Below are positions 45,529 through 56,339 of a stretch of 64,000 nt of DNA, one piece after another. Each line of letters starts with the position of its first letter. Within the stretch, counting starts at the first letter, position 1. The notes beneath the pieces were generated by a model. That model worked only from the letters and a program-made list of their open reading frames with translations. It had not been told where the DNA came from and searched no databases. The position numbers and the translations under genes are program-made. Source of the DNA: Prochlorococcus sp. AG-347-B23 (lineage in GTDB: Bacteria > Cyanobacteriota > Cyanobacteriia > PCC-6307 > Cyanobiaceae); contig QCBE01000001.1 of the NCBI GenBank assembly GCA_003281715.1, positions 1-64,000 on the forward strand. Reading direction: 5' to 3'.

Positions 45529-45882
45529 TTATATAAATTGTTTAGCATATTCAATCTCGTTAAAACCTAATATTATTTTTCCTTCGTAAATCAAAAATGG
45601 TCTTTTTATTAATTTGCCATCACTTAAAAGAAGTTGAATAATTTCTTCCCTTGATAAACCATATATATCAAGATTAAGTGTTTTAAATGCTTTGCCTCTT
45701 ATATTAAAAATCCTTTTCTTATCATCAGAGTATTGTTCTAAGGCTAGATTTAAATAATTAACAAGTGGTGGTTCTTTTACAATATCAATTAATTGAAATT
45801 CATAATCTTTGCTTTCAAGCCACTTTACAGCTTTTCGGCAAGTAGAGCATTTTAAATAACTATAAAAAATTAATTTTTTCAA
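45529..45882 (-). CDS. Spx/ArsC family (arsenate reductase-like) protein
   Basis: CSTCRKAVKWLESKDYEFQLIDI, LIKRPFLIYEGKIILGF. Confidence 0.88.
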   Translation of the reverse strand: MKKLIFYSYLKCSTCRKAVKWLESKDYEFQLIDIVKEPPLVNYLNLALEQYSDDKKRIFNIRGKAFKTLNLDIYGLSREEIIQLLLSDGKLIKRPFLIYEGKIILGFNEIEYAKQFI

Positions 45883-46433
45883 TTTAATTTACTAATGTTT
45901 GATTTCTTAAGTACTTTAAAGTTTTTCTTTTTTAGAGGTATGCAGCTTTTCAATAAATTTTCAACCGCATCAAAATCTCTCCAACCATCAATTTGAACTT
46001 TTCTACCATCAAGTCCTTTACTGGTTCTAAAAAATTCAGCAACATCCTCAAGCTGATTAGGAGCAATTTGATTAATACTCACTATATTGGCCTGCCTTGG
46101 ATTAGCCATAGGCACACATAAAAGTTTTCCATCATATTCACCACAATCATGCATATCCAAAACTCCAATAGGTCTAGCTTTTATAAGACAACCAGCAAAA
46201 GTAGGTTCATCCATTATCACCATTGCATCAAGAGGAGCTCCATCATCAGCGAGGGTATTTGGGATAAAACCATAATCAAAAGGGTACCTCACTGAAGAAT
46301 GCAATACCCTATCTAAGGCCATTATTCCCGCATCAGAGCAATATTCATATTTATTCCTACTCCCTGCAGGTATTTCAACGACAATATTTACTATTCCCTT
46401 CATTGGAGATGGAGGAATTGAACTAAGGTCCAT
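45879..46433 (-). CDS. ppa: Family I inorganic pyrophosphatase homolog (two active-site residues apparently substituted)
   Basis: VEIPAGSRNKYEY, DYGFIPNTLADDGAPLDAMVIMD, ARPIGVLDMHDCGEYDGKLLCVP. Confidence 0.9.
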   Translation of the reverse strand: MDLSSIPPSPMKGIVNIVVEIPAGSRNKYEYCSDAGIMALDRVLHSSVRYPFDYGFIPNTLADDGAPLDAMVIMDEPTFAGCLIKARPIGVLDMHDCGEYDGKLLCVPMANPRQANIVSINQIAPNQLEDVAEFFRTSKGLDGRKVQIDGWRDFDAVENLLKSCIPLKKKNFKVLKKSNISKLN

Positions 46434-46677
46434 CTTTTTTAAGATCGTGATTATGAATTATCTCGTTTCTTTGAGATAAAGGTCTGCCAATTAAAATGCT
46501 TATTGAAGGTAAAAAAATTGTCAAAAAGGCAAGAATAATACCTAAAGATGTTATTGATAAGCTCCTTATACTTAAGGGGTCATCATCATCTCTTTCAAAA
46601 TCACTTCGAGCAGAACCATGAGAAGATTCTTTGCTTGATTTACTTTGAATAAACTGCTTAGATTTCGTGTAACTCAA
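46423..46677 (-). CDS. Small hypothetical membrane protein, 84 aa
   Basis: Acidic N-terminal part, TM segment SLGIILAFLTIFLPSISILIG; overlaps next gene by 11 nt. Confidence 0.65.
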   Translation of the reverse strand: MSYTKSKQFIQSKSSKESSHGSARSDFERDDDDPLSIRSLSITSLGIILAFLTIFLPSISILIGRPLSQRNEIIHNHDLKKDGP

Positions 46678-46774
46678 GAACTCTTAATTGGTAAAGATTA
46701 AGGAGATAATTAAACATAATTATCCTACATTCAAAATGTCCATAAATCAAAACATTGATTGGTGACTTTTTTTA

Positions 46775-47125
46775 TTACTCATTTTCTAGCAAAGACCTTA
46801 TAGATTTTAGTTCGTCTAATATCTGAACCAGTATATTTTGAGCAGCGGAGGAAGGTGTATTAAAGACCTCTACAGTAACTTCCTTTATTCTTAAAATATC
46901 TTTTGCAAATCTTGCTACTTCATTAGGATGGAATTTTAAAGGATCTTTTTGATCAGTTCTAAATTCGGGATTTAATTTTCTTGGATTAAAGCTAGGGTTT
47001 AGATTTCTTAAATCTGTATTTGTATATCTATAGACAGAAGCTCTTGATCTGTTAAGAAACTTTTGAACTTCATCAATACCTACTAATTCCTCTTCGCTAG
47101 AAATATTAGAATCTATATTTTCCAT
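46775..47125 (-). CDS. Hypothetical protein with possible helix-turn-helix N-terminus
   Basis: GIDEVQKFLNRSRASVYRYTN resembles an HTH_17/MerR-like recognition segment. Confidence 0.6.
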   Translation of the reverse strand: MENIDSNISSEEELVGIDEVQKFLNRSRASVYRYTNTDLRNLNPSFNPRKLNPEFRTDQKDPLKFHPNEVARFAKDILRIKEVTVEVFNTPSSAAQNILVQILDELKSIRSLLENE

Positions 47126-47298
47126 AAACTTAAGAAAATGTTTTAGTAATAATGAACTCCTAAAAGAGTTTGAACTTCATTACTGAAGAAGTTAGCAGAA
47201 AGAATATTTTTAGACTAGCCGCGTTGAGGGACTCATGACACTTTAAATTCTTTTTTCAACTTAATTGATAAAATTAGATATTATTAAGGATTTTTTGT

Positions 47299-49101
47299 AT
47301 GCGCGTAACAACCTCATTTCCTCTGGGGACACTTCGTGACAGACCTTCTGAAGCTGAGATTATTTCACATCAATTACTTTTAAAAGCAGGCTATATTCGA
47401 AGAGTTAACAGCGGTATTTATGCATACATGCCTATAATGCTTAGAGTTATTGAAAAAATATCAGCAATAATTGAGAGAGAACTTAATAGTATTGGTTGTA
47501 CTAAATTACTTTTACCGCAACTTCATCCTGCAGATTTATGGAGAAAAAGTGAAAGATGGGAAGGATACACTGCAGGGGAAGGAATAATGTTTAATCTCAA
47601 AGATAGACAAGGTAAAGAATTTGGTTTAGCTCCAACTCACGAAGAGGTTATCACGAGTATTGCATCAGAGACCATCAACTCCTATAAGCAATTACCTCAA
47701 TGTTTTTATCAAATTCAGACAAAATTTAGAGATGAAATAAGGCCAAGGTTTGGATTGATGAGAAGTAGGGAATTTATAATGAAAGATGGTTATTCTTTTC
47801 ATTCTTCAGAAGACGATTTGGCTTCTTTCTATGAAAAGATGGGCAATGCTTATGAAAATATTTTTAAATCTTGTGGACTGCAGACAGTTGGGGTTGAAGC
47901 TGATAGTGGAGCAATTGGCGGTGCCTCCTCTAAAGAATTCATGGTCACAGCTGATGCTGGGGAAGATTCCATTTTGTTTACTCAAAGTGGTTCTTATGCT
48001 GCAAATATTGAAAAAGCTGTTTCTCTACCCTCTCAACCTATTCCATTAAAAGATGGTATGTCAGGATTTATAGAAACACCTCAACAAAAAACAATCATCG
48101 AAGTTTGTGATAATAATAATTTAGACCCTAGTCAGATTATTAAAGTAGTAGTATTCCTTGCACAGTTCGAAGGTAAATTTGAGGTCCCAATTCTTGCATG
48201 TATAAGAGGCGATCAACACATTAATGAAGTAAAGCTTTTTAACTTAATAAATAAATTTCATAATTTCAATCTCCTTAATCTAAAAAAAATTGAAGATAAA
48301 AATACTATCGAAAAAAATCTAGTGGATTTTCCCTTAGGTTATATCGGGCCAGATTTAGATAATAAAACTATTAAAGCTAATTCTAATTGGGATAAAAAAT
48401 GGACGAGAATAATTGACCAATCTGCTAGTAGCCTCTCAAAGTTTATAAGTGGTGGTAATAAAGTTGATTTCCATAAAGTTTTTCAAGAATTTTCTTTTGC
48501 TTCCAAGGATTATCTAATTGGGGATATCAGGAGTGCTAAAAAAGGAGATAAAATAAGTATTGATGACAATGAGGAACTTGAAGAAAAAAAAGGTATCGAA
48601 ATTGGACATATTTTCCAACTAGGTCAAAAATATAGTGAAAAATTAAATGCAAAGTTTTCTGATAAGGATGGCAAGTTAAAAAATTTGTGGATGGGTTGTT
48701 ATGGAATTGGAGTAACAAGAATAGCTCAAGCTGCAATTGAACAGAATCATGATCAAAAGGGGATCTGTTGGCCACTGCAGATTTCTCCTTTTGAAGTTAT
48801 TATTATTCCTACGAACCTAAAAGATCCGAATCAAAGAGAACTTACTGACGAAATATATAACAATTTTATAATTAATAAAATTGATGTCCTACTCGATGAT
48901 AGGGACGACAGAGCGGGTGTGAAATTTAAAGATGCCGAATTAATTGGTATTCCTTTTCAGATAATTATTGGTAGAGACTCTATTGACAAACAAGTAGAAC
49001 TTATAAGCAGGACAAATAATACTAAATTTAAAGTAAGTACCGATAAATTGTTGAAAATATTTATTTCCGAATCAGAAATAATGTACAATAAAAATTCTTA
49101 A
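47299..49101 (+). CDS. proS: Prolyl-tRNA synthetase
   Basis: AEIISHQLLLKAGYIRRVNSGIYAYMPI, GLAPTHEEVIT, FRDEIRPRFGLMRSREFIMKD. Confidence 0.97.
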   Translation: MRVTTSFPLGTLRDRPSEAEIISHQLLLKAGYIRRVNSGIYAYMPIMLRVIEKISAIIERELNSIGCTKLLLPQLHPADLWRKSERWEGYTAGEGIMFNLKDRQGKEFGLAPTHEEVITSIASETINSYKQLPQCFYQIQTKFRDEIRPRFGLMRSREFIMKDGYSFHSSEDDLASFYEKMGNAYENIFKSCGLQTVGVEADSGAIGGASSKEFMVTADAGEDSILFTQSGSYAANIEKAVSLPSQPIPLKDGMSGFIETPQQKTIIEVCDNNNLDPSQIIKVVVFLAQFEGKFEVPILACIRGDQHINEVKLFNLINKFHNFNLLNLKKIEDKNTIEKNLVDFPLGYIGPDLDNKTIKANSNWDKKWTRIIDQSASSLSKFISGGNKVDFHKVFQEFSFASKDYLIGDIRSAKKGDKISIDDNEELEEKKGIEIGHIFQLGQKYSEKLNAKFSDKDGKLKNLWMGCYGIGVTRIAQAAIEQNHDQKGICWPLQISPFEVIIIPTNLKDPNQRELTDEIYNNFIINKIDVLLDDRDDRAGVKFKDAELIGIPFQIIIGRDSIDKQVELISRTNNTKFKVSTDKLLKIFISESEIMYNKNS

Positions 49102-49125
49102 AGCTAATTTTTTTGGAGCTAAGTT

Positions 49126-49563
49126 ATGTTGCTGAAATGGACATCAGAATTAATTTTAAAAAATCTTACCAAAGCTATATCTTTTGCGCTTTCTTTGATC
49201 GTTGTTTTTACATTATTTAGTTCCCCCTCCATAGCTGTAAAAACATCTATGACAGGTGATTATACAAAAGATACAATTTCGGTTGTTAAAACATTACAAA
49301 CAGCTGTTGATACTCCAAAAGATTCTCCAAATAAAGATGAAGTAAGAAGTGAAGCTCTTACACTTATAACTGACTATATTTCTAGATACAGAAATAGAGG
49401 GATGGTAAATAAAACTCAATCATTTACTACAATGCAAACAGCATTAAATGCTATGGCAGGTCATTACAAAAACTTTGCAAGTAGGCCCTTACCAGATAAG
49501 CTTAAGGAGCGTTTAACCAAAGAATTTTCTCTTGCTGAAAAAATGGTTCTTAGAGAAAGTTGA
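49126..49563 (+). CDS. psb27: Photosystem II assembly/repair protein Psb27
   Basis: Signal peptide then TGDYTKDTISVVKTLQTAVDTPKDSPNKDEVRSEALTLITDYISRYR. Confidence 0.92.
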   Translation: MLLKWTSELILKNLTKAISFALSLIVVFTLFSSPSIAVKTSMTGDYTKDTISVVKTLQTAVDTPKDSPNKDEVRSEALTLITDYISRYRNRGMVNKTQSFTTMQTALNAMAGHYKNFASRPLPDKLKERLTKEFSLAEKMVLRES

Positions 49564-49590
49564 TACAATTCATTTACTTTTTAAAAGTAA

Positions 49591-50955
<1,365 letters not shown>

Positions 50956-50970
50956 TTTACTAAAAAATTA

Positions 50971-51975
50971 ATGAGAGAATCCTATAGACATATTAAACAA
51001 AATAAAATCATTGACCTCATTGGTCTGGGTAACGCAATAGTAGATATTATTGTCAATATTAATGATGAGTTTCTTGAGATAAATAATCTAGAAAAAGGTT
51101 CAATGAATCTCATTAATCCTGATGAATCTCAGAAATTATTAGAGAATTGCAAAGTGATCAAACAAATATCAGGGGGGTCCTCAGCAAATACCGTTGTTTG
51201 CTTAGCAGAATTAGGTAATCATGTGCATTTTATTGGAAGGGTAAAAAATGATCAATTAGGGAATTTCTTTTCTGACGATATAAAAAAAAGTAAGACTATA
51301 TTTAATAGTCCACCAACTAAGGAAGGGGCTTCAACAGCTCATTCAATCATTTTGGTTACACCTGATGCCCAAAGAACTATGTGCACCTATCTTGGAGCAT
51401 CTGTGGAGTTTGAACCAAAAGATATTGACTTTACTGTAATTAAAGAAAGTAAATACTTATATTTAGAAGGATATTTATGGGACAGCGAATTAGCTAAAAA
51501 AGCTTTTATTAAAGCCGCCCAAATTGCAAAACAATCTAATACAAAAATAATCCTTTCTTTGTCTGATTCATTTTGTGTGGATAGACATCGTGAGAGTTTC
51601 TTGGAATTAATTGATAACTATGTAGATATAGTTTTTTGTAATGAATCCGAGGTGTTAAGTCTATTTAAAAATGATAAATTAGCAAGCTGCCAAGAAGACC
51701 TATCTTCCTTATGTGAATTAGTCATAGTAACTCTTGGAAGCAATGGTTCTCTCATAGTTAACAAAAATAATGTTGAAATAATTGAGTCAATAACGAAAGG
51801 CAAGATTATTGATACTACAGGAGCGGGAGATATCTATGCGGGAGGATTTATCCATGGATTAATAAACAATTGTTCCCTCAAAAAATGCGGAGAGATAGCT
51901 TCAATTTGTGCTGGTCAAATAATTACGCAATTAGGGTCTAGATCAGATCTAGATCTTAAAGAGTTAATAAAATAA
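50971..51975 (+). CDS. PfkB family sugar/adenosine kinase
   Basis: GLGNAIVDIIV, GGSSANTVVCLAELG, DTTGAGDIYAGGFIHG. Confidence 0.92.
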   Translation: MRESYRHIKQNKIIDLIGLGNAIVDIIVNINDEFLEINNLEKGSMNLINPDESQKLLENCKVIKQISGGSSANTVVCLAELGNHVHFIGRVKNDQLGNFFSDDIKKSKTIFNSPPTKEGASTAHSIILVTPDAQRTMCTYLGASVEFEPKDIDFTVIKESKYLYLEGYLWDSELAKKAFIKAAQIAKQSNTKIILSLSDSFCVDRHRESFLELIDNYVDIVFCNESEVLSLFKNDKLASCQEDLSSLCELVIVTLGSNGSLIVNKNNVEIIESITKGKIIDTTGAGDIYAGGFIHGLINNCSLKKCGEIASICAGQIITQLGSRSDLDLKELIK

Positions 51976-51981
51976 ATTTAA

Positions 51982-52287
51982 TCAAATAGTCTTATTCAAC
52001 CAATCATAATATTTCATCTCAGCATGGTATTTTTTGTAAATAATCTGAGGAACATCATATGTGGAATTTTTATTTACGAAATCAATTAAACAATCTTTAA
52101 ATTCTAGTTTACTTTTTATTGTGATTTCAAACTCTTTAGTTTCTTCAATATCATCATCCCACTTATAAATTGAAAAAATTTGCTTTATCGAAACACAAGC
52201 TGCAAGTTTATTTTGTATTAGTAATTTAGCCATTCGCAAAGCATTTGCGTTACTTGATTCAGTTGTGATCATAACTAATGCTTCCAT
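51982..52287 (-). CDS. cutA: Divalent-cation tolerance protein CutA
   Basis: LIQNKLAACVSIKQIFSIYKWDDDIEETKEFEITIKS. Confidence 0.92.
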   Translation of the reverse strand: MEALVMITTESSNANALRMAKLLIQNKLAACVSIKQIFSIYKWDDDIEETKEFEITIKSKLEFKDCLIDFVNKNSTYDVPQIIYKKYHAEMKYYDWLNKTI

Positions 52288-52300
52288 AATGAATTAAACA

Positions 52301-53098
52301 TCAATATTTTTTAATTATGTGATTTATCAAATTGTGATATTGATCAAAAGAGTAAGAATAATCATTTTTAACTTTCGGCCTTTTAACCAAAAATAACTTC
52401 ATCTTACTTCCAGAAACTATACTCTCCCAGTTTTTCTGAGAATAACTTCCAGATTCTCTGCATAGAACATAATCTATCTCCCAAAAATCACAAAGTTTTT
52501 TTTCTAAAATGCTTTTATTATTTTTACTCGGTTCAACTATCGCTATGTTTGAATTTTTAATACATGATCCAAAAGCTTTAGTTATACTCTCATAAGTTGG
52601 AAGTACCCTCGTAAATACATTTGCTTTACAATTCATATAATAACTAGCTGTATCGTTAAGTAATCTTGATCCTATTGCAAGAAGAATATTCTTATTTTCT
52701 ATATCAACATTATTTATATCCTTTAAATGATCAATATAAAAAAAATTATTAGTGTTATTTATTAGAGATTTCCTCTCAAATAGTAAAAGAGGTGTATTAA
52801 TTTCTTTACATGCATTATTAAGATTTTTAGAAATTATTACGGCAAACGGATGTGTAGCATCGACAACGCATGTGATTTTATTTTTATTTATGAAATTAAT
52901 TATTTGATCTTTATTATTTAATTTCCCCGTAATGATATGTAACTTTGGATTTTCAATATAAGCTTGCCCTGCTTTATAAGTTAAAACACTTGCAAAGACT
53001 GAATAATTAAGTTCAAGAAGCCTATTAGCTATTGCAGGTCCATCCGAAGTTCCTGATAGGATCCAAACATTTTTATAGCAATTTCCTTGATTCTGCAT
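52301..53098 (-). CDS. cobK: Precorrin-6A reductase family protein
   Basis: VWILSGTSDGPAIANRLLELNY, VVDATHPFAVIISKNL. Confidence 0.88.
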   Translation of the reverse strand: MQNQGNCYKNVWILSGTSDGPAIANRLLELNYSVFASVLTYKAGQAYIENPKLHIITGKLNNKDQIINFINKNKITCVVDATHPFAVIISKNLNNACKEINTPLLLFERKSLINNTNNFFYIDHLKDINNVDIENKNILLAIGSRLLNDTASYYMNCKANVFTRVLPTYESITKAFGSCIKNSNIAIVEPSKNNKSILEKKLCDFWEIDYVLCRESGSYSQKNWESIVSGSKMKLFLVKRPKVKNDYSYSFDQYHNLINHIIKKY

Positions 53099-53126
53099 CA
53101 GTATGTCTTTAATTAAATAGTAAGTA

Positions 53127-53552
53127 ATGAATCATTGTTTAATTCAGGCGGTAATTAATAGCGCTCCCCAAATGAGGTATACCAAGGAAAACCAAACTCC
53201 AATTGCAGAAATGATTGTTAATTTTAAAGGATTACGTAGTGAAGATCCAACCAGAGATCTCAAGATCATAGGATGGGGAAATATTGCCCAAGTAATGGTA
53301 GATGAACTAAAGGAAGGGCAAAATATTGTTATTGAGGGACGTCTAAAGATGAATTCTGTAACTAGAAAAGACGGAACGAAAGAAAAACAACCAGAACTAA
53401 CAGCTTCAAAGATTCATCAAATATCGCCAGTTGATGTTATTAAGTCTGATCAAAAAGAAAATAATGAGTCATTTGAAAATAAAGAAACCGCCAAAAAATC
53501 TAGTTGGGATAGTTCACCTTTAGTACCTGAAGTGGACGAAATCCCTTTTTAA
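53127..53552 (+). CDS. ssb: Single-stranded DNA-binding protein
   Basis: OB-fold with GRLKMNSVTRKDGTKEKQPELTASKI and acidic C-terminal tip EVDEIPF. Confidence 0.85.
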   Translation: MNHCLIQAVINSAPQMRYTKENQTPIAEMIVNFKGLRSEDPTRDLKIIGWGNIAQVMVDELKEGQNIVIEGRLKMNSVTRKDGTKEKQPELTASKIHQISPVDVIKSDQKENNESFENKETAKKSSWDSSPLVPEVDEIPF

Positions 53553-53553
53553 A

Positions 53554-53736
53554 TCAAATATCAACATTATTTTCTTGAACACTTATAATTAATTTGCTTA
53601 TTTTTCTTTCAAGTGCGGCAAGTTCGCTTCTGATTTCTGGCCATTTACCCTTATCAAGATTTTCAAGTAGCCATGCTCTATCTTGATCAAGTTTAAAAAT
53701 TAAATCTCCTTGATTTGCAGTATTAGGATCTTGCAT
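53554..53736 (-). CDS. Small hypothetical protein, 60 aa
   Basis: Standalone ORF filling the gap between ssb and a membrane-protein gene. Confidence 0.55.
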   Translation of the reverse strand: MQDPNTANQGDLIFKLDQDRAWLLENLDKGKWPEIRSELAALERKISKLIISVQENNVDI

Positions 53737-53779
53737 AATACTTGTTAGCCCATTTAAAAACTCATTCTACTAAATCAAA

Positions 53780-54310
53780 ATGAAGAAATACTTATCGCCT
53801 GGAAACTTAATCGTAACCGCTGGGGGTATATTAGCTTTTGTTGGAATGACTGCTTATTTTACAGACTCAGTGAATTTAAGTGTACCTACTTTTTTTTATG
53901 GAGTACCTATTTTCCTAATTGGCTTAGGGTTAAAGACTTCCGAAATACCTCCTGTAAAGTTATTTGACAAGACAAATTTTGCGACAAATAAATTTAATAG
54001 ACCAAAAGAACTAACAGCATTAGTTAAAGATGTTACAAGATGGAGGTATGGGATAAAAGCTCATCTTGAATCGTCATTAGAATCTTTAAATTTATGGGAC
54101 GAGGATAACCCCCCTCAATTAAAAGAAATAGAGGAAATTACAAAGGAAGAAAAAAATGGTCTCAGAATGCGTTTTGAATTAAACGCTGTCCCTCTAGAAA
54201 AATGGATTGAAAAACAAGAAAGATTAAATAGGTTTTTCGTCAAAGGTCTTGAATCAGAATTTATTATCGACGATAATAAAAAAGAATTTGATTTTATTCT
54301 CTTTTATTGA
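53780..54310 (+). CDS. DUF2854-like membrane protein
   Basis: Two TM segments then a soluble domain; typical cyanobacterial DUF2854 layout. Confidence 0.7.
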   Translation: MKKYLSPGNLIVTAGGILAFVGMTAYFTDSVNLSVPTFFYGVPIFLIGLGLKTSEIPPVKLFDKTNFATNKFNRPKELTALVKDVTRWRYGIKAHLESSLESLNLWDEDNPPQLKEIEEITKEEKNGLRMRFELNAVPLEKWIEKQERLNRFFVKGLESEFIIDDNKKEFDFILFY

Positions 54311-54374
54311 ATATAGGGATATATTTGTAAAAACCTAATTTCTCAATTCAATCAAGTTTTAATGAATTTTAATA

Positions 54375-55226
54375 ATGAATGATTCTCAAAGAGTATCAAT
54401 ATTAAGCGAAGCACTTCCATATATACAAAGTTTCTCAGGTAGAAAAATTGTTATCAAGTATGGTGGTTCTGTTATGGAGAATGATAATTTAAAAAATGCT
54501 TTTTTTAGAGACATTGCACTTTTATCAACCGTTGGGGTTTGTCCGATAGTAATTCATGGAGGTGGACCAGAGATTAATAATTGGTTAAGGAAATTAGAAA
54601 TATCTCCTAAATTCGAAAATGGATTAAGAATTACTGATCAAAAAACAATGGAAATTGTCGAGATGGTTCTTATGGGTAGAGTTAACAAACAAATTGTAAA
54701 AGGCATTAATAAAACTGGATCCTTAGCTGTGGGAATATCAGGTCTTGATGGCAACTTAATTCAATCTAGAGAACTAGGAGATGGTAGCCATGGGTTAGTG
54801 GGAGAGGTTACAAAAATCAATCCTGAAATTTTAGATCCTCTTATTTCTAAAGGATACGTACCAATTATTTCTAGCATTGGATCAACCTTGGAGGGTATTT
54901 CCCATAACATTAATGCAGATTTTGTTGCTGGAGAAATTGCTGCTGCAATAAATGCAGAAAAACTTATTCTTCTTACTGATACTCAAGGGATTTTAAAAGA
55001 AAAAGATAACAAAAATAGTCTTGTTGAAAAAACTAATCTCAAAGAGGCAAGGGATTTTATTGATAAAAAAATTGTGACAGAAGGTATGATTCCAAAGACA
55101 GAATGCTGTATAAGAGCTTTAGCCCAAGGAGTCAAAGCAGCTCACATAATTGATGGAAGAATAGAACATTCATTACTTCTTGAGATTTTTACAAATTCCG
55201 GAATAGGTACAATGATAGTCGCCTAA
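54375..55226 (+). CDS. argB: Acetylglutamate kinase
   Basis: [43 protein letters not shown]. Confidence 0.97.
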   Translation: MNDSQRVSILSEALPYIQSFSGRKIVIKYGGSVMENDNLKNAFFRDIALLSTVGVCPIVIHGGGPEINNWLRKLEISPKFENGLRITDQKTMEIVEMVLMGRVNKQIVKGINKTGSLAVGISGLDGNLIQSRELGDGSHGLVGEVTKINPEILDPLISKGYVPIISSIGSTLEGISHNINADFVAGEIAAAINAEKLILLTDTQGILKEKDNKNSLVEKTNLKEARDFIDKKIVTEGMIPKTECCIRALAQGVKAAHIIDGRIEHSLLLEIFTNSGIGTMIVA

Positions 55227-55229
55227 CCC

Positions 55230-56339
55230 ATGAAAACTTATGAGCAAGTTTTAGAAAAAGTAGAACTTGCTTTAGCTAAAGGCGAGTATCATTATTGCAT
55301 TGAATTTCTTTTACCCATAATCGAATCATTTCCTTTATCAAGCAAAGAGGGAGTAAATTTAAGAACAATCTTAATAACTGCTCTATGTGGTATCAACAAA
55401 AAGGAGGAGGCTAAAAGGTTTTGTAAAGAACTTCTAAAATCTTACGATAATAAGACGAGAGAAAATGCAAAATATTTGATGGAAGTTATAGACTCTCCTG
55501 ACATTAAAAAGCCAGAAAATTGGAACGTACAGTTTGAAAGCGACCCATCACTCAATAAAAAATCTCTTAACTCACTACGCAAAAAAAGAGAAGAATTGAA
55601 GAAAAAAAAATTTATTAATGTAACTGAGATACCAACGGGTGAAACAAAACCCTTTCAGAAAGGCTTTTCACTGATCATTTTTTTAATACTATTATTATTA
55701 ATTCCACTTTTAAGTGGCTGCGTAAAAATTGAGGATACCCTTGATCTTAGTGAACTTGATTCAATAACTAATAATTTAGTGATAGAGAGTAAATACATAA
55801 AGAAATTTCCTTGGCAATTAAAATTTGAAGAGAAGATGAAAGATATTTTTCCTCACGCAGAAATTGAACAAAACGAGTCAACCTTTTCTTTGAAACATAA
55901 AAATCTCAATTTAGAAGATACAAAGCAAGTTCTTAAAATCACCCAAAATACAGCTGGAAAGTTAGCGGGAGAATCAACAAATATAGAAATTAATACTACT
56001 CAAAAAAACTTCATTTTCTTTAAAAAATACTTTTACAGGTTAGATTTGGATCTAAATTCTATTAAAGGCATTGATAATTTAGAACTCATTTTCAAAATTA
56101 TTCACCCTAATAAAGCTATCCTTACCGATAAAAATAATTCAAATTTGGAAATCACAAAAAATCTAATAATTTGGGATTTAAATCAAGGGCAGATAAATAG
56201 TCTTGAATTTTCTTTCTGGAGCCTCAACAAACTCTTGATTGGGATATCTATAATTGTAATAATCATAATATTGGCTTATTTATTAAGATTCTATAGATTT
56301 AAATTAGGTTCAGATTTACCTCAACTTCCATCAAAGTAA
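55230..56339 (+). CDS. DUF3153-like protein with N-terminal helical domain and internal lipobox
   Basis: Helical N-terminal ~130 aa, then FSLIIFLILLLLIPLLSGCVKIEDTLDL, then C-terminal TM. Confidence 0.7.
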   Translation: MKTYEQVLEKVELALAKGEYHYCIEFLLPIIESFPLSSKEGVNLRTILITALCGINKKEEAKRFCKELLKSYDNKTRENAKYLMEVIDSPDIKKPENWNVQFESDPSLNKKSLNSLRKKREELKKKKFINVTEIPTGETKPFQKGFSLIIFLILLLLIPLLSGCVKIEDTLDLSELDSITNNLVIESKYIKKFPWQLKFEEKMKDIFPHAEIEQNESTFSLKHKNLNLEDTKQVLKITQNTAGKLAGESTNIEINTTQKNFIFFKKYFYRLDLDLNSIKGIDNLELIFKIIHPNKAILTDKNNSNLEITKNLIIWDLNQGQINSLEFSFWSLNKLLIGISIIVIIIILAYLLRFYRFKLGSDLPQLPSK

